From Polyporus tsugae (taxonomy: Eukaryota; Basidiomycota; Agaricomycetes; Polyporales; Polyporaceae): a stretch of 64,000 bases of DNA. The notes beneath the pieces were generated by a model, which was not told the origin of the DNA, searched no databases, and was given only the letters and a program-made list of their open reading frames with translations. Where the stretch lies: assembly GCA_024305745.1 (NCBI GenBank), contig JAHRBS010000010.1, positions 503,501 through 567,500 of the forward strand, read 5' to 3'. A program made the translations under genes and the position numbers. Shown one piece after another: positions 33,367 to 45,298 of the stretch (positions within the stretch are counted from its first letter, which is position 1; every line of letters starts with the position of its first letter).

Positions 33367-36270
33367 CTAATCGACACCCCCAGTGTCGCGGAGCTGATTC
33401 TCGTCCTCGTCTGAGTCATCTGCATCACCGACATTTCCGCCTCCCCAGAAACGGTTGATCACCGAGCGCAGGAAGCGTACGGGTAGCGGCTGGTGAAGGC
33501 ATACAAGTCAACGATCGTATTCTCTGGGAACCTCCTTTAGCAACCACTTACCGCGACTTCTTGCTCTTCATCGTCGTCCTCGTCTTCATCTTCATCCTCC
33601 GCCTGCACCACAGGACGGGCGGGGACAGCAGGAGCTTGGTGATGGTCCTCGACGTCGTCCTCGTCCTCCGGGTCCACAAAGTCGACCATGATCTCGCCCC
33701 CCGGCATCCCGCCCGGCATCTCCCCGTCGCGCAGCGGCTGCTCCCCCGCCGCGCCGACAGCGAGGAACAGGTCCTCGAGCACGTCCTCGGGCATCTCCCC
33801 CGCCCACTGCGCGAACTGCACGAGCCCCCCGGGGAAGCGCTGCCGGATGACGGGGTGCGCCTCCCAGAAGCCGGCGAGCTGCGCGCGGAAGGCGGCGTCG
33901 GGCATGAGCCGCTCGAGCAGGCGCGCCTCCTGGCGGCGCGACCGCGGGCGCGCGGCGAGCACGTCCTCGACCCCGCGGAAGAACTCGGCGTCGTACTCGT
34001 TCGCGCGCGTCGGCGGCGGGAGCGGGTCGCACGCGAGGTGCCGCGCGTCGAGCACCGCCCGCGGGAGGAAAGGGAAGAGCGAGCGGCAGGTCGGCTCGTT
34101 CACGAGGATATGCCGGTAGATTGAGCAGGTGAGCGAGGGCGAGTCGAACCGGGCTGAGAACGCTTTGGGTGGGGCGGGGGAGGAGGTTGTGAGGGAGGGG
34201 AGCACTGTCGAGACGGCCTTGGCGAACCATGCCGACCGGGCGGACGACTTCCATAAGGACGCGGAGCGCTGAGCATACAGGTGCGAGAGGAGATGCAGGA
34301 TCGCGTGGCTGTCAGAGAGAAGCATGCTGCATATGTGGAATTAGCAACGCGTACTTGTGTCGGACATGTGAGGCGTTACCTGTTGTCTGTCTGTATACGG
34401 AAGGCAGGGTGGCTCCGTGTGTTTCCGCTGAGAGATATGTCTGCCTTGTCAGCCAGTACAGGAACGACGGAAGGGAAGCGGCGAATGGCGTCCTCCAGTG
34501 CAGGTGTACTCTGCTCGTGTAACTGGTGGAGATCAGCTTCGGCAAACGGTGAAGACCCACTTTAGCTTACCCTGTCGTCGGATCGTTCTTCGCGGATGAA
34601 CATCGCAAGGGCACGAGCATATGCAAATCCGGGAAGAATATTCGGCACGATACGCCGCATGTATGGCGACTTGCTGTCGATGGTTTCTTTAGCAAGCTCA
34701 GGCTCGAAGAGGTCCCAGAGGTCAATCAGCCACTGGGTCATCCCCGCCTTGATGGCGAGATAGTCAAGGTGAAGGAGAGATCCATGTGGGTCTGTCCACG
34801 GGTCCAGCGCATAAAGTAATCGCGCGAACTCGAACGATGTCCGCACACATCCGCGCCGTTGCAGATCGCTGGGAAGTGAATGTCAGTGCTTGACCACTAG
34901 CACAATGCGCGTATGCGTACGTGATTTGCCGGTGCAAAGCAAGGAAAAATGGCCGGTTCTCGACGTGGTCGAAATCCAAGCGGTTAGCCCCGCTCGTGTA
35001 ATTGAAGGCACCGAAGAAGGCCCGTTCGTACGTGAACAGCGAACGGTCGACATAGTCCGCTGCGGTACTGTGCTCTGTACAATTTGGATTGAGGGGATGA
35101 AAGACGGTGCCGTTGGGAACGACTGACCTTCTCGATGATGATACACCTCGGATAGCTGGAGGAGAGTATCGGCGTGATACGGTAAGATCCGAAGGACTTG
35201 CCAGAAACCCTCCGGGTCTGGGACGGGTTGAGGTGATGATATGAACGAAAAGCGAGGTACGAACCTCCAGACAACACAGTACGCATGAAGTCAAATGTCA
35301 CTGCACGATACTTTTTGCTGTACTCCACCGTCCAAAGCTTCTCTCCATGTAGCGGTTGACGCAGGTGTCGATGCAACCCATCCTCCACCTCCTCTTCCGT
35401 CAACTGTCTGACCGATAGGCCCTCGCGGAACTGGGCTGGCCACCATGACGCCTGTGGTCGCGTGAGGTTGGAGCGTTGCGCGAGGGATTGGCGAGTCGAG
35501 GCGGACGATGAGCTGCCTTTGGCGGCAGAAATGACTTTGGAGCCGAAGAATTTGCGAAGCTCGGCCTCGCTATCGAGGTGCTGGACCGAAACGGACAGGA
35601 GCGCTGCTAACGAGCGCGCCGTCGCAGGGGATGACACCGGACCACTCGAGGACGCCAGTTGGGGCTTCAGGTCAGGGTACTTGAGGGAGAGTTCCGCCAA
35701 CGCCTTGTCGACATCGTCCAGTTCCTCCTCCTCCTTCTGCTTCTGCTTTGCCTTTTGCTTCTTGAGCGCTTTGCGCTCCTTCTTGGATGGGCCAGCGGGC
35801 GTGGAAGGTGTGGAGTCGTCCAAATCGTGCGAGGGTTCGGGAGTGCGGCTTTCAGGGAGTGGGGAAGATGTCGCTGCAGTCGTGATACCAGTCTTCTTTT
35901 TCTTCTTCTTCTACTGTGTCGCTTCAGAACTAGACAGCTAGATGCAACAAGAGATAGGGCTCACGAACCTTCTTTGACTTGGATGCACGAGCGTGTGTGT
36001 CCTCCTCTTCCTCCTTCTCCTCCCCACTCTCGTCTTCCGAGTCATCATTATCGTGGTTTACCATCAGCTTTCAGTCTTTATGAGTCGGTTAAGACGTTGA
36101 TCACAAGGTGTAAACCTCACAGCAGCGAAGCCTCCCAGGGGAGGTTTTGAGGGAGTCGTGACGGCAGATTCGGCCTCGGACTGATCCTCAGGGGCATCAT
36201 TGGCAGAGTCTTGAAGAGCTTGCAGCTCTTCCTGGACACGGAGCTGGCGTTTGTTTAGTCTCGGAGGCAT
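33367..36270 (-). CDS. RQC1: ribosome quality control complex subunit Rqc1 / TCF25 family
   Basis: Nine exons: complement(join(33367..33489,33552..34326,34380..34522,34571..34868,34921..35074,35128..35217,35265..35910,35969..36067,36121..36270)), 825 aa with all phases consistent. The N-terminus is acidic and Lys-rich (low complexity, GEEKEEEED). The TCF25 domain follows: DPEGFWQVLRILPYHADTLL, ALFTYERAFFGAFNY-like sequence (RSLFTYERAFFGAFNYTSGA), RPFFLALHRQIT, ARLLYALDPWTDPHGSLLHL and LPGFAYARALAMF. Rqc1 works with Ltn1, Rqc2 and Cdc48 on stalled 60S nascent chains. Single-copy housekeeping gene inside the IR2 spacer. The start is the first Met of MPPRLNKRQLR; an acidic tail of DE repeats precedes the last exon. 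Confidence 0.9.
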
Positions 36271-37045
36271 AGTGAGGCAAGCATGAGAGAAATTTGGCGA
36301 GACGAAAGTGATCGAGCCTCTCCGAGTCCTGACAGTGAGTGGCAGTCGCAGGTCATCTTACGGCGCTTAGACTTCCACTTTGGGTCCCCATCAAGCGCCT
36401 GTAGGCTGCCAGCGCCTTCTCTGGCAACGACTAGCAACGATCAACGTTCAACGTTCAACCCCCAAGATCGTTGCACTACGCAGTAAGTATTTACAGTGCT
36501 GTATGATATCACGGCAGTATAGCGGCACGTACTACACAGACACTGCGGGCAAACGAGGTCGGTGAAAGAGTATTAGCACCCCCGAGATTACGCTTATGAT
36601 GGTGCGTCCGGTCATGCTTGGCACTTGTCGTTCAGTACAACACTTATCATGCGGGTCCTCGGTTGATTTTTGTAACCAGCGAGCCTAGGTCCTAGGGCTC
36701 GACATGGAGACCCCACTTCGTTGCCAAGTCGCAGTCTGATCATACTTGTGTATGTGGGCTTAGCTTGTAACATCGTTAATCCATCATTTAACTCCCGTGT
36801 TGCCTTTAACGGCCTGGCGAAGCATGTGGCGATGTCCCTCGCAGTCCCTCCCAGTGATGTCGATGCAGGAGGGTCGCAAGGGGGTCGCAGGCATGTATGT
36901 CACAGGCTGTCCCATGCGGGTCCCGTGCGGGTCGGTAAGTGCAATCAACACATCTTGCCAAAGCACACCACCCGTCCCCACCTCATCGTGATGAATACAC
37001 CAGGCCAACTCATTATGACCATATCGAGCTTGGACGCGGCCTGGG
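36271..37045. other. intergenic, upstream of Rqc1 and peptidase copy 10
   Basis: Divergent promoter region of about 0.8 kb. No open frame with family features. The TATA box of copy 10 is at 37,051. Confidence 0.5.
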
Positions 37046-37050
37046 AAGGG

Positions 37051-37058
37051 TATAAATG
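37051..37058 (+). promoter_or_regulatory. TATA box of peptidase copy 10
   Basis: TATAAATG, 95 bp before the start at 37146. The surrounding promoter differs from the CCTATAAAAGCTGAGAG type of the other copies. Confidence 0.55.
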
Positions 37059-37145
37059 CCTTGAAACGTATACGACCAAGCCCGGGACACCCAGTTCTGA
37101 CAGCCCCTCCAAGTCGACCGTCACTCGCCTCCCTTGCTTGACGCC

Positions 37146-38092
37146 ATGTTCGCTGCTACGCTCCTCTGCCAGGTGCTCCTCGCCACCGCGGCCTTCGCCT
37201 CCAAGGAGCGCTTTGCTCAGCGCGTTGCGCATCGCGCTGCTGGTGTCACCCACCAGTCGCAGCCGAAGCAGATCATCGAGGCTGCTCATATGGTTGAGGT
37301 CAATGCCCACAGCAGCAACGCCCCACACATCGAGTACACCCCCAACTGGGCCGGCGCGGCCTTGTCGAAGAGCAAAGTATGTCGTCGCATTTGCCCCTAC
37401 CATACGCGGCCCGCTGATCTGCCATCGCTTCATCCTCATTAGGCTACCTACAAGTCCGTCACTGGCACCTTCGTCATCCCCTTACCTAGGGAGCCCTCCG
37501 GGGCATCCGGCACGCACATTGCGGCGGCCTGGGTTGGCATTGACGGTAAGACTTGCGGCAACGCCATCCTCCAGACCGGCGTCAACTTCAACGTCGACGG
37601 CAGCACCGTCAGCTACAATGGTGAGCACCTTTATCCCCGCGATCGACCTCTTCCCTACAAAGCGCTGATCGCCTCCTCCACACTACAGCATGGTACGAGT
37701 GGTGGCCCAACAACATGTCCTACTTCAAGGGCATCAGCTTCAAGGCGGGCGATACGGTGGAGCTCACCGTGGTCGCGACGTCGAAGACGTCCGGTAAGGC
37801 GACGATCACGAACAAGTCGTCGAAAAAGACCGTCTCGCACTCGTTCTCCAACCAGCATGCGCTCTGCCAGTACGACGCGGAGTGGATCGTCGAGGACTTG
37901 GGCAACCCCGGCCACCACGTGCCGTTCGCCGACTTCGGCAGGGTCACCTTCCACGGCGCGAAGGCGGGCACCCTCAGCGGCTCGAGCGTCGGCCCGTCGG
38001 GCGCGTCCCTCGTGGCCATCGAGCAGAACAACAAGGTCCTCACCTCCGTCTCGACTAAGTCCAACTCTGTCACCGTCTCTTACGTCGGTTGA
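37146..38092 (+). CDS. G1 glutamic peptidase, copy 10
   Basis: Spliced as join(37146..37376,37443..37620,37689..38092), 270 aa. Catalytic Q121 (AILQTGVNF) and E205 (AEWIVEDL) are present; the loop is WYEWWP. Three residues (IPT in the relatives) are missing at the signal/propeptide junction, so processing may differ. With copy 4 and the 3/5 pair it belongs to a more conventional group (KTVSHSF, SVTVSYVG ending), distinct from the copies that end in TYTGQ. Flanks are unrelated to the other copies. Predicted active. Confidence 0.92.
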
Positions 38093-38721
38093 GCCGTACC
38101 CGGTACTGTGGGGTCTTGGATGAACGACGAACGATGGACTGCGTCTACTGCAGTGGGCTGTACTGCACGTGTGGTGGAACTTTGGAATACCTTCTAGTCG
38201 TTACGATACACGACGAATCGTAACTACTGGGGCAACAGTTGTTCGAGCCGCCTGTGCATGTGCATAGTAGCGGCACCATGACGCACTGGCAAGTGGCAAG
38301 CCCAGTGAAATCAATGTTCGGTCGCAGACCCCTGAGGCTGGTCTTCGAAGTCAGATATGGGAAGTGTTTGCTGCTGCGTTTGTGCCTGCCTTCGGATATG
38401 GAGACAGTGGTGCCAGTACCGTTCTTCCCGGGGCAATGTTTTTGGTGATTGATCGCTGCTAACGTCCTTCGTTTTGCTTACCAGGTATCATATGAAGGAG
38501 ACCGCGCCTTCAGATGGTGTGGTGTGTTTTCCGACGACTCGAAGTCAATCGACTGTCGGTGTGCGTTCCATAGTTCGAGCGCACATCCAGAACAGATTAT
38601 ACCAGCAACTGCCGAGATCGCCTCTAGTCACTAGGGCCCCTGCCCAGATCAATCGCTCCCCCGTCCTCAATCCAACTGTGTAGTCAACGGAACGCCTACC
38701 TCACCTTCATCATGCACGACC

Positions 38722-39306
38722 ATGTTGCCTTCCCCCAACCTTCCCCTACCTCCCAAGTTAATAGACGGGATCATCGACCATCTCTACGATGATCCCGACT
38801 CACTTTCCGCCTGTGCTTTGGTTTGCTCAACCTAGCTTCCGTCTGCGCGATACGATTTCTTTCGCTACGTATACGTGACTGTCTCCTGCCGCCAGCTGTC
38901 GAAATTCCATGGTACGTTATAATCCATCGCCCCGAGATCGGATCGTATATTCAACGGATCTTCGTCCGTTGCGCCGTTCCGAACGGTAAGTAACTGGAAT
39001 CCGACATGTCCGTTTCTCACACGCAAGGACCACAACCGGTTCTGCGATACCCCGACAGGAGCGACGAAGCTCCACACCCTTCGGCTTCGGTTCGTAACCG
39101 TGTTTGCCCCTCCTCCGAACCTCCAATCCGTGGAAATCCTCGAGTTTGACGGTGTCACCACCGTATCATCGCCCTCAGACCTACACAGCTGGCTTTCGGC
39201 CTTTCTTCGCCTCAAATCATTCAACTTCGACTTTGTTCACCTCCGAGATCATACATCCTCCAAGTGGCTAACTTGGCTTTCGGCCTTCTCCCTCCTAATA
39301 CCGTAG
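38722..39306 (+). pseudogene. F-box protein fragment with premature stop
   Basis: From 38722 the frame gives LPPKLIDGIIDHLYDDPDSL then SACALVCST, the usual N-terminal F-box of basidiomycete F-box proteins. The next codon, normally Trp, is TAG (38833-38835); beyond it the match continues (LPSARYDFFRYVYV). Further on, 39,060-39,306 keeps an open leucine-rich tail (LRLRFVTVFAPPPNLQSVEI) ending in a stop. F-box proteins select substrates for SCF ubiquitin ligases. This copy looks dead and short. Confidence 0.6.
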
Positions 39307-39568
39307 TCTGTGGCACGACCGCGAAGGGATGGAGCGACCACCGGAGGTCTGGCATCGTGCACGAGATCGTACTTGACGAGAACATTGTCGACAGGCCGTG
39401 CACTCGTTGAGACTCGGAGGAGAAGGACGACGAGGGAATATCCAAGAGTGCATCCGTATTGATGGTACGATTCTACTGCTCTATTATGAACCCTATACAT
39501 GCAACGAGCAAATCTTTGACGGGACGCAACCCACAGCCTGAGCAGATACTATCTGATCGCTCCCCCCA

Positions 39569-39668
39569 CCGTGGTACGAATGGTTCGCCGCCCCTGCGCA
39601 CGACTTCCGGCATGAGTTTCAAGGCTGGCAACCACGTTACCGTCACCGCGACATCCAAGTCTTTGGGG
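39569..39668 (+). pseudogene. G1 peptidase exon 3 fragment
   Basis: WYEWFAAPAHDF, then a frame change, then MSFKAGNHVTVTATSKSLG match the start of exon 3 of copies 3 and 5 (WYE.., ISFKAGDHVTITVTATSKTSG). No exon 1, exon 2 or catalytic region is seen nearby. It is the only detached fragment of the family in the window. Confidence 0.7.
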
Positions 39669-39817
39669 TGTGTTTTGCGGAGCGGGAAAAGCGTCTGTGG
39701 ACCGCAGATGCCGGGTTGGAACTCGGAAACACCTATTACCTATTTATTAACATTGTTTGTCCACTATCCAGGTGTGGCATGAATGTTTCTGTTACTGTGA
39801 AAGCATGTGTACGAGTG

Positions 39818-40100
39818 GCTCGCGCAAGTGACGGTGTGACCTTTAACCGGGCTCGAGCGCATCGAGTCCGAGTCCGAGTCTGGGTCTTCTAAGTTTTGGG
39901 ACTGGTTGCTCGGCGCAAACGAAATCACTTCGGGTTCTCCCTCTGGGTTCTGTGTGGGTATGTGATGGACCGTGGTGAGATCTTGAGAGCTTGGGTGATC
40001 ATGAAAACTAGCGGCGACATCGCGACTTGCAGTGGAGGCTGCGGAAGGCGGCCCGGGAATGTTTGAAAGCCGGCCCAGCGATGCGGTGACTAGCGCTACG
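39818..40100. repeat. direct repeat, left of IR2 right arm
   Basis: Shares GGCTCGAGCGCATCGAGTCC, CTTCTAAGTT.TGGG.CTGGTTGCTCGGCGCA and CTTCGGGTTCTCCCTCTG with 47,605-47,905 in the same orientation, as well as GAGGCTGCGGAAGGCGGCCCGG at the far end. The two copies bracket the right arm of IR2. A minus-strand frame of 178 codons (39,764-40,300) crosses it with no family features. Confidence 0.75.
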
Positions 40101-42335
40101 CTTGTCGACGAGGCGAGTGGTGATGTGGCCGCAAACGCAATGAAATCGACGTTGTGAGTCGATTTTCGAAACTCATACAGGTGGCGGGGAATGGTGCAGG
40201 CAGGTCTTGCAGGTGTTCGTGGATGGCTCACACACCGCGCGCACCGGCTGTGAGACGTGGTGCGTTCGAGCGAGTCGTCCATTTTGTGGGTGGCGCGCAA
40301 GCCGGCGGGTGATGGTCCGCCTCCCGTCGAAGATCCCGGCTCCGCCGCGCCATAGATAGAGCCGTGGATCTCTGTGATGTTCTGTCAGAGACGATGTGAC
40401 ATCATTTTCGCCCCTTGGGCCGCCTTCGTATTGATGTGTCCGCGTGGTGCGGGAGATGTCCGACTAACTAACACACCAGTCAACACGGCATTATGACGCC
40501 GGGTTCACGGATTATGGCCAGATCACTCACCTGTTCTCGTTAAACGAACCACACTCCACGTCTCTCCCTTGCCTTTCCCATCGCCGTAGGGTCTCCTTCC
40601 TCGTGTTTGAGCTATGTAGCGCTGGCGAGAGCAAGACTCAAGGTTCCTCGCCGCGCTGTCCGCCGTCCTCTTCCCCATTCCCCGCCTGCTCTCCATCTTC
40701 GCATGTTCCGAGACCTTCGTGGACGCCGAAGGCACAGCCTTGCCGTACCCCGAACGTCAACACGACGCGTCGAGGCGGGCAAAGACGGTCGACCGTTGCC
40801 CCGGGCTTGCGGGGCGTTTCACGCACAAGGCTCTCAGTAGGCGCGATCGTGTACGCGGTGGCTCAGCGCGCCGTTGGCGGGGAGAGGAGATATAGCCCGT
40901 AGGGCTTACCTGCACTGGGAGACGCGACGACGAGCCTCTCGCACACGCGCACGCGCGTTCCGTCTGCGTATACGTCACCCAGGGCTTCTATGAGTTGCGT
41001 TCAGTAGGTAGCTGGCGGGGCTGGGGGTGTTTCGAAGCCGGACGTGTGGTGGGCGGCCGGCGCGACTTGAGACGCGTTTTCTCGCGTATGTCCCTTGTAG
41101 ACCGGATCACGCACGTACATGACGGCGAACGTTGCGGGTGGATCGTAAGTGGCTATCACAGCCGTAACATCAGTAACATCAGTGAAGGGTTCACGGGCAG
41201 AGACGAAATACGGCGCTAGACTCACCTGCGCTCTGGGGCGTCGACGTTGAGGCTTCCGCTTGCCCGGTCGCCCGTTCCTTCCGCACCTACGTCACCGGGT
41301 GCTCGTCTAAACGTTACCCGAGAGGTATGGCCCGCCTCCTCGCTCGCTTGATGTGTTTGGAGGCATCGTCATCGCCGGTGGCCGTGGAGTGTTCAGACGC
41401 GATTTCTCGCGTACGTCCTCCCGTGCCTATCGCGTCCGCCACGGCAAACGTCGCAGAGACACCGTGGGTACCAGAATTGCCCAACAGGATGGTGTGAGAT
41501 AGGAAGAGAGGGGGAAGAGGCCGTGCACTTACCCCGCACCCGAGAACGCGAAAACCGCATGCTGCACGGGCGGGACGGCGTGTCCATGCCGTTCGGACGG
41601 TTCCAAACGATTCGTTCTGGCATGTAAGGTCGACGCAGGCCCGGTTGATGGTGTTTACGTGCGGAGAGGGCTGGCAGTGGGCCGCCGCCGCCTGTGGCGG
41701 GAACGACGTGGGGCTTGCTGGGACCTTCTCCCGCTGGTTCGCAGAATTGGCGTATTGCGAGCTGTCGAGAGACGCTTCTAGCACAGCTTTGACATGGCTG
41801 GCTCAGCCTGGAATGTGTTGCGCCAGATGGGTGGTGGAGAAAGAGGGTGGAACGCGGTCGGCCGTCTGGGCAGGAGGCGGGCGACTGTGAGCGAGCCGCA
41901 CGAAGCACGTCGCCGGGTGGGCCGTACCCGACATTGGCTGAGCATCAAAGCTGCACGAAAAGATGTTTGAAACGGCGTGAGCGCGTCGGGAGACGAGTAT
42001 GAAGGCGCGGAGACTGACCTGAGGGTTTGGGCTCGTGCGCTCGGCCCAGACCTTCGGGGATTGATCTCCCAGCAGACAATGGGTCATGATCATATAACGT
42101 GGAGAAATACGCCACAAGCGGACGTGCTAGCGAGTGGAAGGATATGGGACACTTTGAAGGCGGTACCTCTACTCAATGGCGGGACTCCCGTCGGCCGTCG
42201 GAGAGATCACGCCGGTGTGCGCGAGATCTGCATGGAGGCATTCGGTTACGCTGAGACATCTTAACATACTGTAGGACGAGCTTACTTAAGAGCAAGATGG
42301 GAGAGCGGAAGAAGTCGTGGCGTATGTTATGAGAA

Positions 42336-42746
42336 TTGACACTTGACAGGTGCGCATGGGTTCAGAGTTCCTGGAGGCGTGCAGGGGCGGCCCGGGCTCG
42401 AGTGCTGGAGCCAACTGGAGGGGAGATATCGCACCGGACGAAGGACGATAGGACGCGTGCTGAGCGTTTGACAGAGAGCGGAGACGAGTTGCCCGAGTGC
42501 AGTTGTACACTCCTATGGGCAAACTTGTGGCGGGAACGAACAGAGGAAGAGGGCAAGCTGCAGCTGACCGTCACCCTGATTCCACCTTACAACAGGATGA
42601 GCGACGATGAGCGCCTGTTCGAGGGGGTTGGACCAGCCAATCAGATTCATCAGATCTCGGTCCGGCCACACCAGTCGATCGTCCCCGTCCATCTCGCATC
42701 GGCCGCAGCTACGAGTCGGCTTGGGGCCTGTCCAAGTTCTCAGTAA
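42336..42746 (+). CDS. hypothetical protein, 136 codons (IR2 duplicate, weak)
   Basis: Inverted duplicate of 24476-24886, same length and frame, ending SRLGACPSSQ. No recognised domain; coding status is unproven for the same reason as its partner. Confidence 0.2.
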   Translation: MTLDRCAWVQSSWRRAGAARARVLEPTGGEISHRTKDDRTRAERLTESGDELPECSCTLLWANLWRERTEEEGKLQLTVTLIPPYNRMSDDERLFEGVGPANQIHQISVRPHQSIVPVHLASAAATSRLGACPSSQ

Positions 42747-42982
42747 GTCAGTGTGTCCGTGCGGTCGCATCCCGTCTTGCTCCTCGTCTCCGGTAAGTAC
42801 AACTTCTGGCACATGGCACGCCGCCACACTTTTTGGTGTCCGGGCTATCGCAACAGTACTATCATAGTGCAAACGACACATCTCGGAGAGGATCACGGCA
42901 ATATATCGTCACCGCCTCATTACACCAAGTTCAGTGCGCCTGCATCTGATGACAATCTCGAACCTGGCATGCATCGGTGGCC

Positions 42983-42990
42983 TATAAAAG
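42983..42990 (+). promoter_or_regulatory. TATA box of peptidase copy 11
   Basis: TATAAAAG, 99 bp before the start at 43082. Confidence 0.55.
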
Positions 42991-43081
42991 CTCGGAGACG
43001 ACAACGTCTACACTCGAACCACTCAGGTTTGTTTTCCAGCACATTCGTTTGGACTCTCCCTTGCCTTCTTTTCGCCTCGCC

Positions 43082-44055
43082 ATGTTCGTTGCTGCTCTTC
43101 TCTGCCAGGCAATCCTCGCCACCGCGGCCTTCGCCATCCCCACCGCCAACGAGCGCCTTGCCCACCGTGCCGCCCGTCGCGCAGCCGGCCTTACCCGTCA
43201 GTCGCTGCCGCACCAGCCCACCAAGTTCTCGGAGAACACCGTCGCCTCTGAGGTCAACGGACTCGACAACGCCTCACAGGCTGCTATCGTGTACAGCGAC
43301 AACTGGGCCGGTGCGTTCTTGTCTGAGAAGACGGTACGTCGCCCCATTTAGCCCCATTGATCCACAGTCGGCTGATCGGCCGTTGCGTTTTCATCACCGT
43401 TAGGCTACCTACAAGGAGGTTACTGGCACCTTCCTCCTCCCCACGCCCAAGGTGCCCTCCGGGGGCTCCGGCGCGTACTACACGGGGGCTGTCTGGGTTG
43501 GCATTGACGGCCCCACCTGCGGCGACACCATGCTCCAGACCGGCCTCGACTTCACTCTCAACGGGAGCAGCGTCAGCTACCACGGTGAGTATCGTAAGCC
43601 TCCTCATGCCCTGTCTGCCCGCTGATCGCCCGCTCTGCACTTCAGCATGGTACCATTGGTACCCTAACGGTGCTTACGACTTCGACGACCTCACCCTCAA
43701 GGCGGGCGACATCGTCACCCTCACCGTCGAGGCGACGTCCAAGACGAACGGCACGGCGTGGATCAAGAACCACACGACGGGCAAGCGCGTCTCACACAAT
43801 TTCACCGGCCAGCCCGCGCTCTGCCAACACGACGCCGAGTGGGTTATCGAGGACTTGGGGAACACTGCCAGCACCCTCGTGCCGTTGGCCAACTTCGGCA
43901 AAGTCATCTTCACCCACGCGACCGCACACACCCTGGCAGGCAAGCCTGTCGGCCCCGCGAACGCGGAGCAGATGGACATTGTCAAGAGCAACAAGGCCAT
44001 CACCAAGGTCACGACCGGTGCCGATTCTGTCACCATCACCTACACCGGCCAGTAA
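43082..44055 (+). CDS. G1 glutamic peptidase, copy 11
   Basis: Spliced as join(43082..43333,43404..43584,43646..44055), 280 aa. Inverted partner of copy 8: exon 1 is identical in protein. The partners differ in exon 3, where copy 11 has IEDLGNTASTLVPLANFG and copy 8 has a diverged version of the same stretch. Catalytic Q129 and E213 are both present; the loop is WYHWYP. Signal peptide 1-18. Copy 11 keeps the more usual residues (E-D after the catalytic Glu, GPANA), so copy 8 is the more diverged of the two. Predicted secreted and active. Confidence 0.93.
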
Positions 44056-44398
44056 GTAGCGTCTTTGGATGTTGTGTTACGCGTCTATGGGGGAACAGGA
44101 CCGCCCGATGTTTGTCGACCGCAAAAACATGGGTTGGAACCCAGAAGTGGCGATTGTTTTTGATCGTTTTATTTACTTGTATCGTTGTACTTAATCACGT
44201 TTTGCCGAATACCCCGATGCCAGTGTTGTTTGCGCCTCATTCGCATGCCAGTCATCGATATCAGTCGGGCACACAAACGTATGATTTGATTTCCCAAAAT
44301 TCGGCCCAATTTGTCCGATGGATCAGGCCTGTTTCGAGGCCGAAACTGTCCAGATTTGACCAGGTCTCCGGATTTTCTGCTCAAATTCGTCTGGATCT

Positions 44399-45298
44399 TA
44401 GGTTCGACACAAACGCCCTCTCCCGAACGGGAGAGGGGTTTGGATCAAAGTACCACATGTTGAAGGGGTCTGGGGGATGGCCATTCATTAGAAAAAAATT
44501 GTTACTGGATAAGAAAACGTCATTAGTCGATCTGATTATCGGATCAATCTCGAGGATAAAGCTGTCAACTCAGGCGCTCTCCGGGAGTGGTCTTCCGAAG
44601 CCTCTTCCTCCTCCTCTACTCTTACCATGAGAGCAATGACGACAGGGAATTTGCCTTCGCAACATAGTGGCATTCCTGGCGTATGCACTCCCCATGTTAT
44701 TATTTCCAAGGCCTCCACGATGGCCTTTGGGCGATCTGTCGGGGCTCTTGGAGGCCTCAACACCCTAACTTGTTCCTCCGGCAGCCCTCATCTTCCTGCT
44801 GGGCAGCGGGTGAGATGATTGTACACTTGGGCACTTCAACCGGGTTGAATACTCCCAGATATTCTTGCGCCCCTGTCGCTAAGTACACCTGCGCCGGTGT
44901 CCTGGACCCAGACACGGGAGGGCGGATAAGTTCCCGGTCAGATCCCCCACCCCGGGTATTCTCATCCCCCTGAATGTGCTCGTCGAGATGCCCTATCCAG
45001 CGGATAGTTATTGTCACTCCATTAGTACATAACCTCGCCAGCTGCGGGAGAACTTGAACTGGACGGTGCGCGGCCGCCGATTGCCATACATGGCAGCTGG
45101 TGGCAGTGCGCTTGGGCGCTCGTGTCTTTCATTCGATTATAAGTGAGCTAATTACTTCTGTAAGTGGTGCTAGAAGTACATTACAACGAGTTTGTTATTC
45201 GATCTAATGAAAGAGCCATCCCCCAGACCCCTTCACAAAGTGGTACTTTGAGACAAGACCGTCCACGCTGACACGTGGACGGTCTTGGTATGAGACTA
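44399..45298 (-). mobile_element. non-autonomous TIR element with subterminal hairpins
   Basis: Ends read TAG...CTA, flanked by a direct repeat GTCTGGATCT (44389-44398, 45299-45308). Inner inverted repeats of about 45 bp contain CAAAGTACCAC and GAAGGGGTCTGGGGGATGGC (44,446-44,500 vs 45,205-45,253). Outside them, each end holds a hairpin: 44,410-44,442 (CAAACGCCCTCTCCCG stem, one bulge) and 45,254-45,287 (14-bp perfect CAAGACCGTCCACG stem). The insertion breaks homology to the left IR2 arm (near 22.85 kb). A target duplication of 8-10 bp would fit the hAT superfamily; no transposase is encoded. Two overlapping minus-strand frames (45,017-44,536) could be a captured gene piece. Confidence 0.72.

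Noticed and set aside
33561..34124. Plus-strand frame of 187 codons opposite Rqc1 exon 8
   Set aside because: Arises from the codon bias of the Rqc1 exon; the minus strand has clear TCF25 homology.
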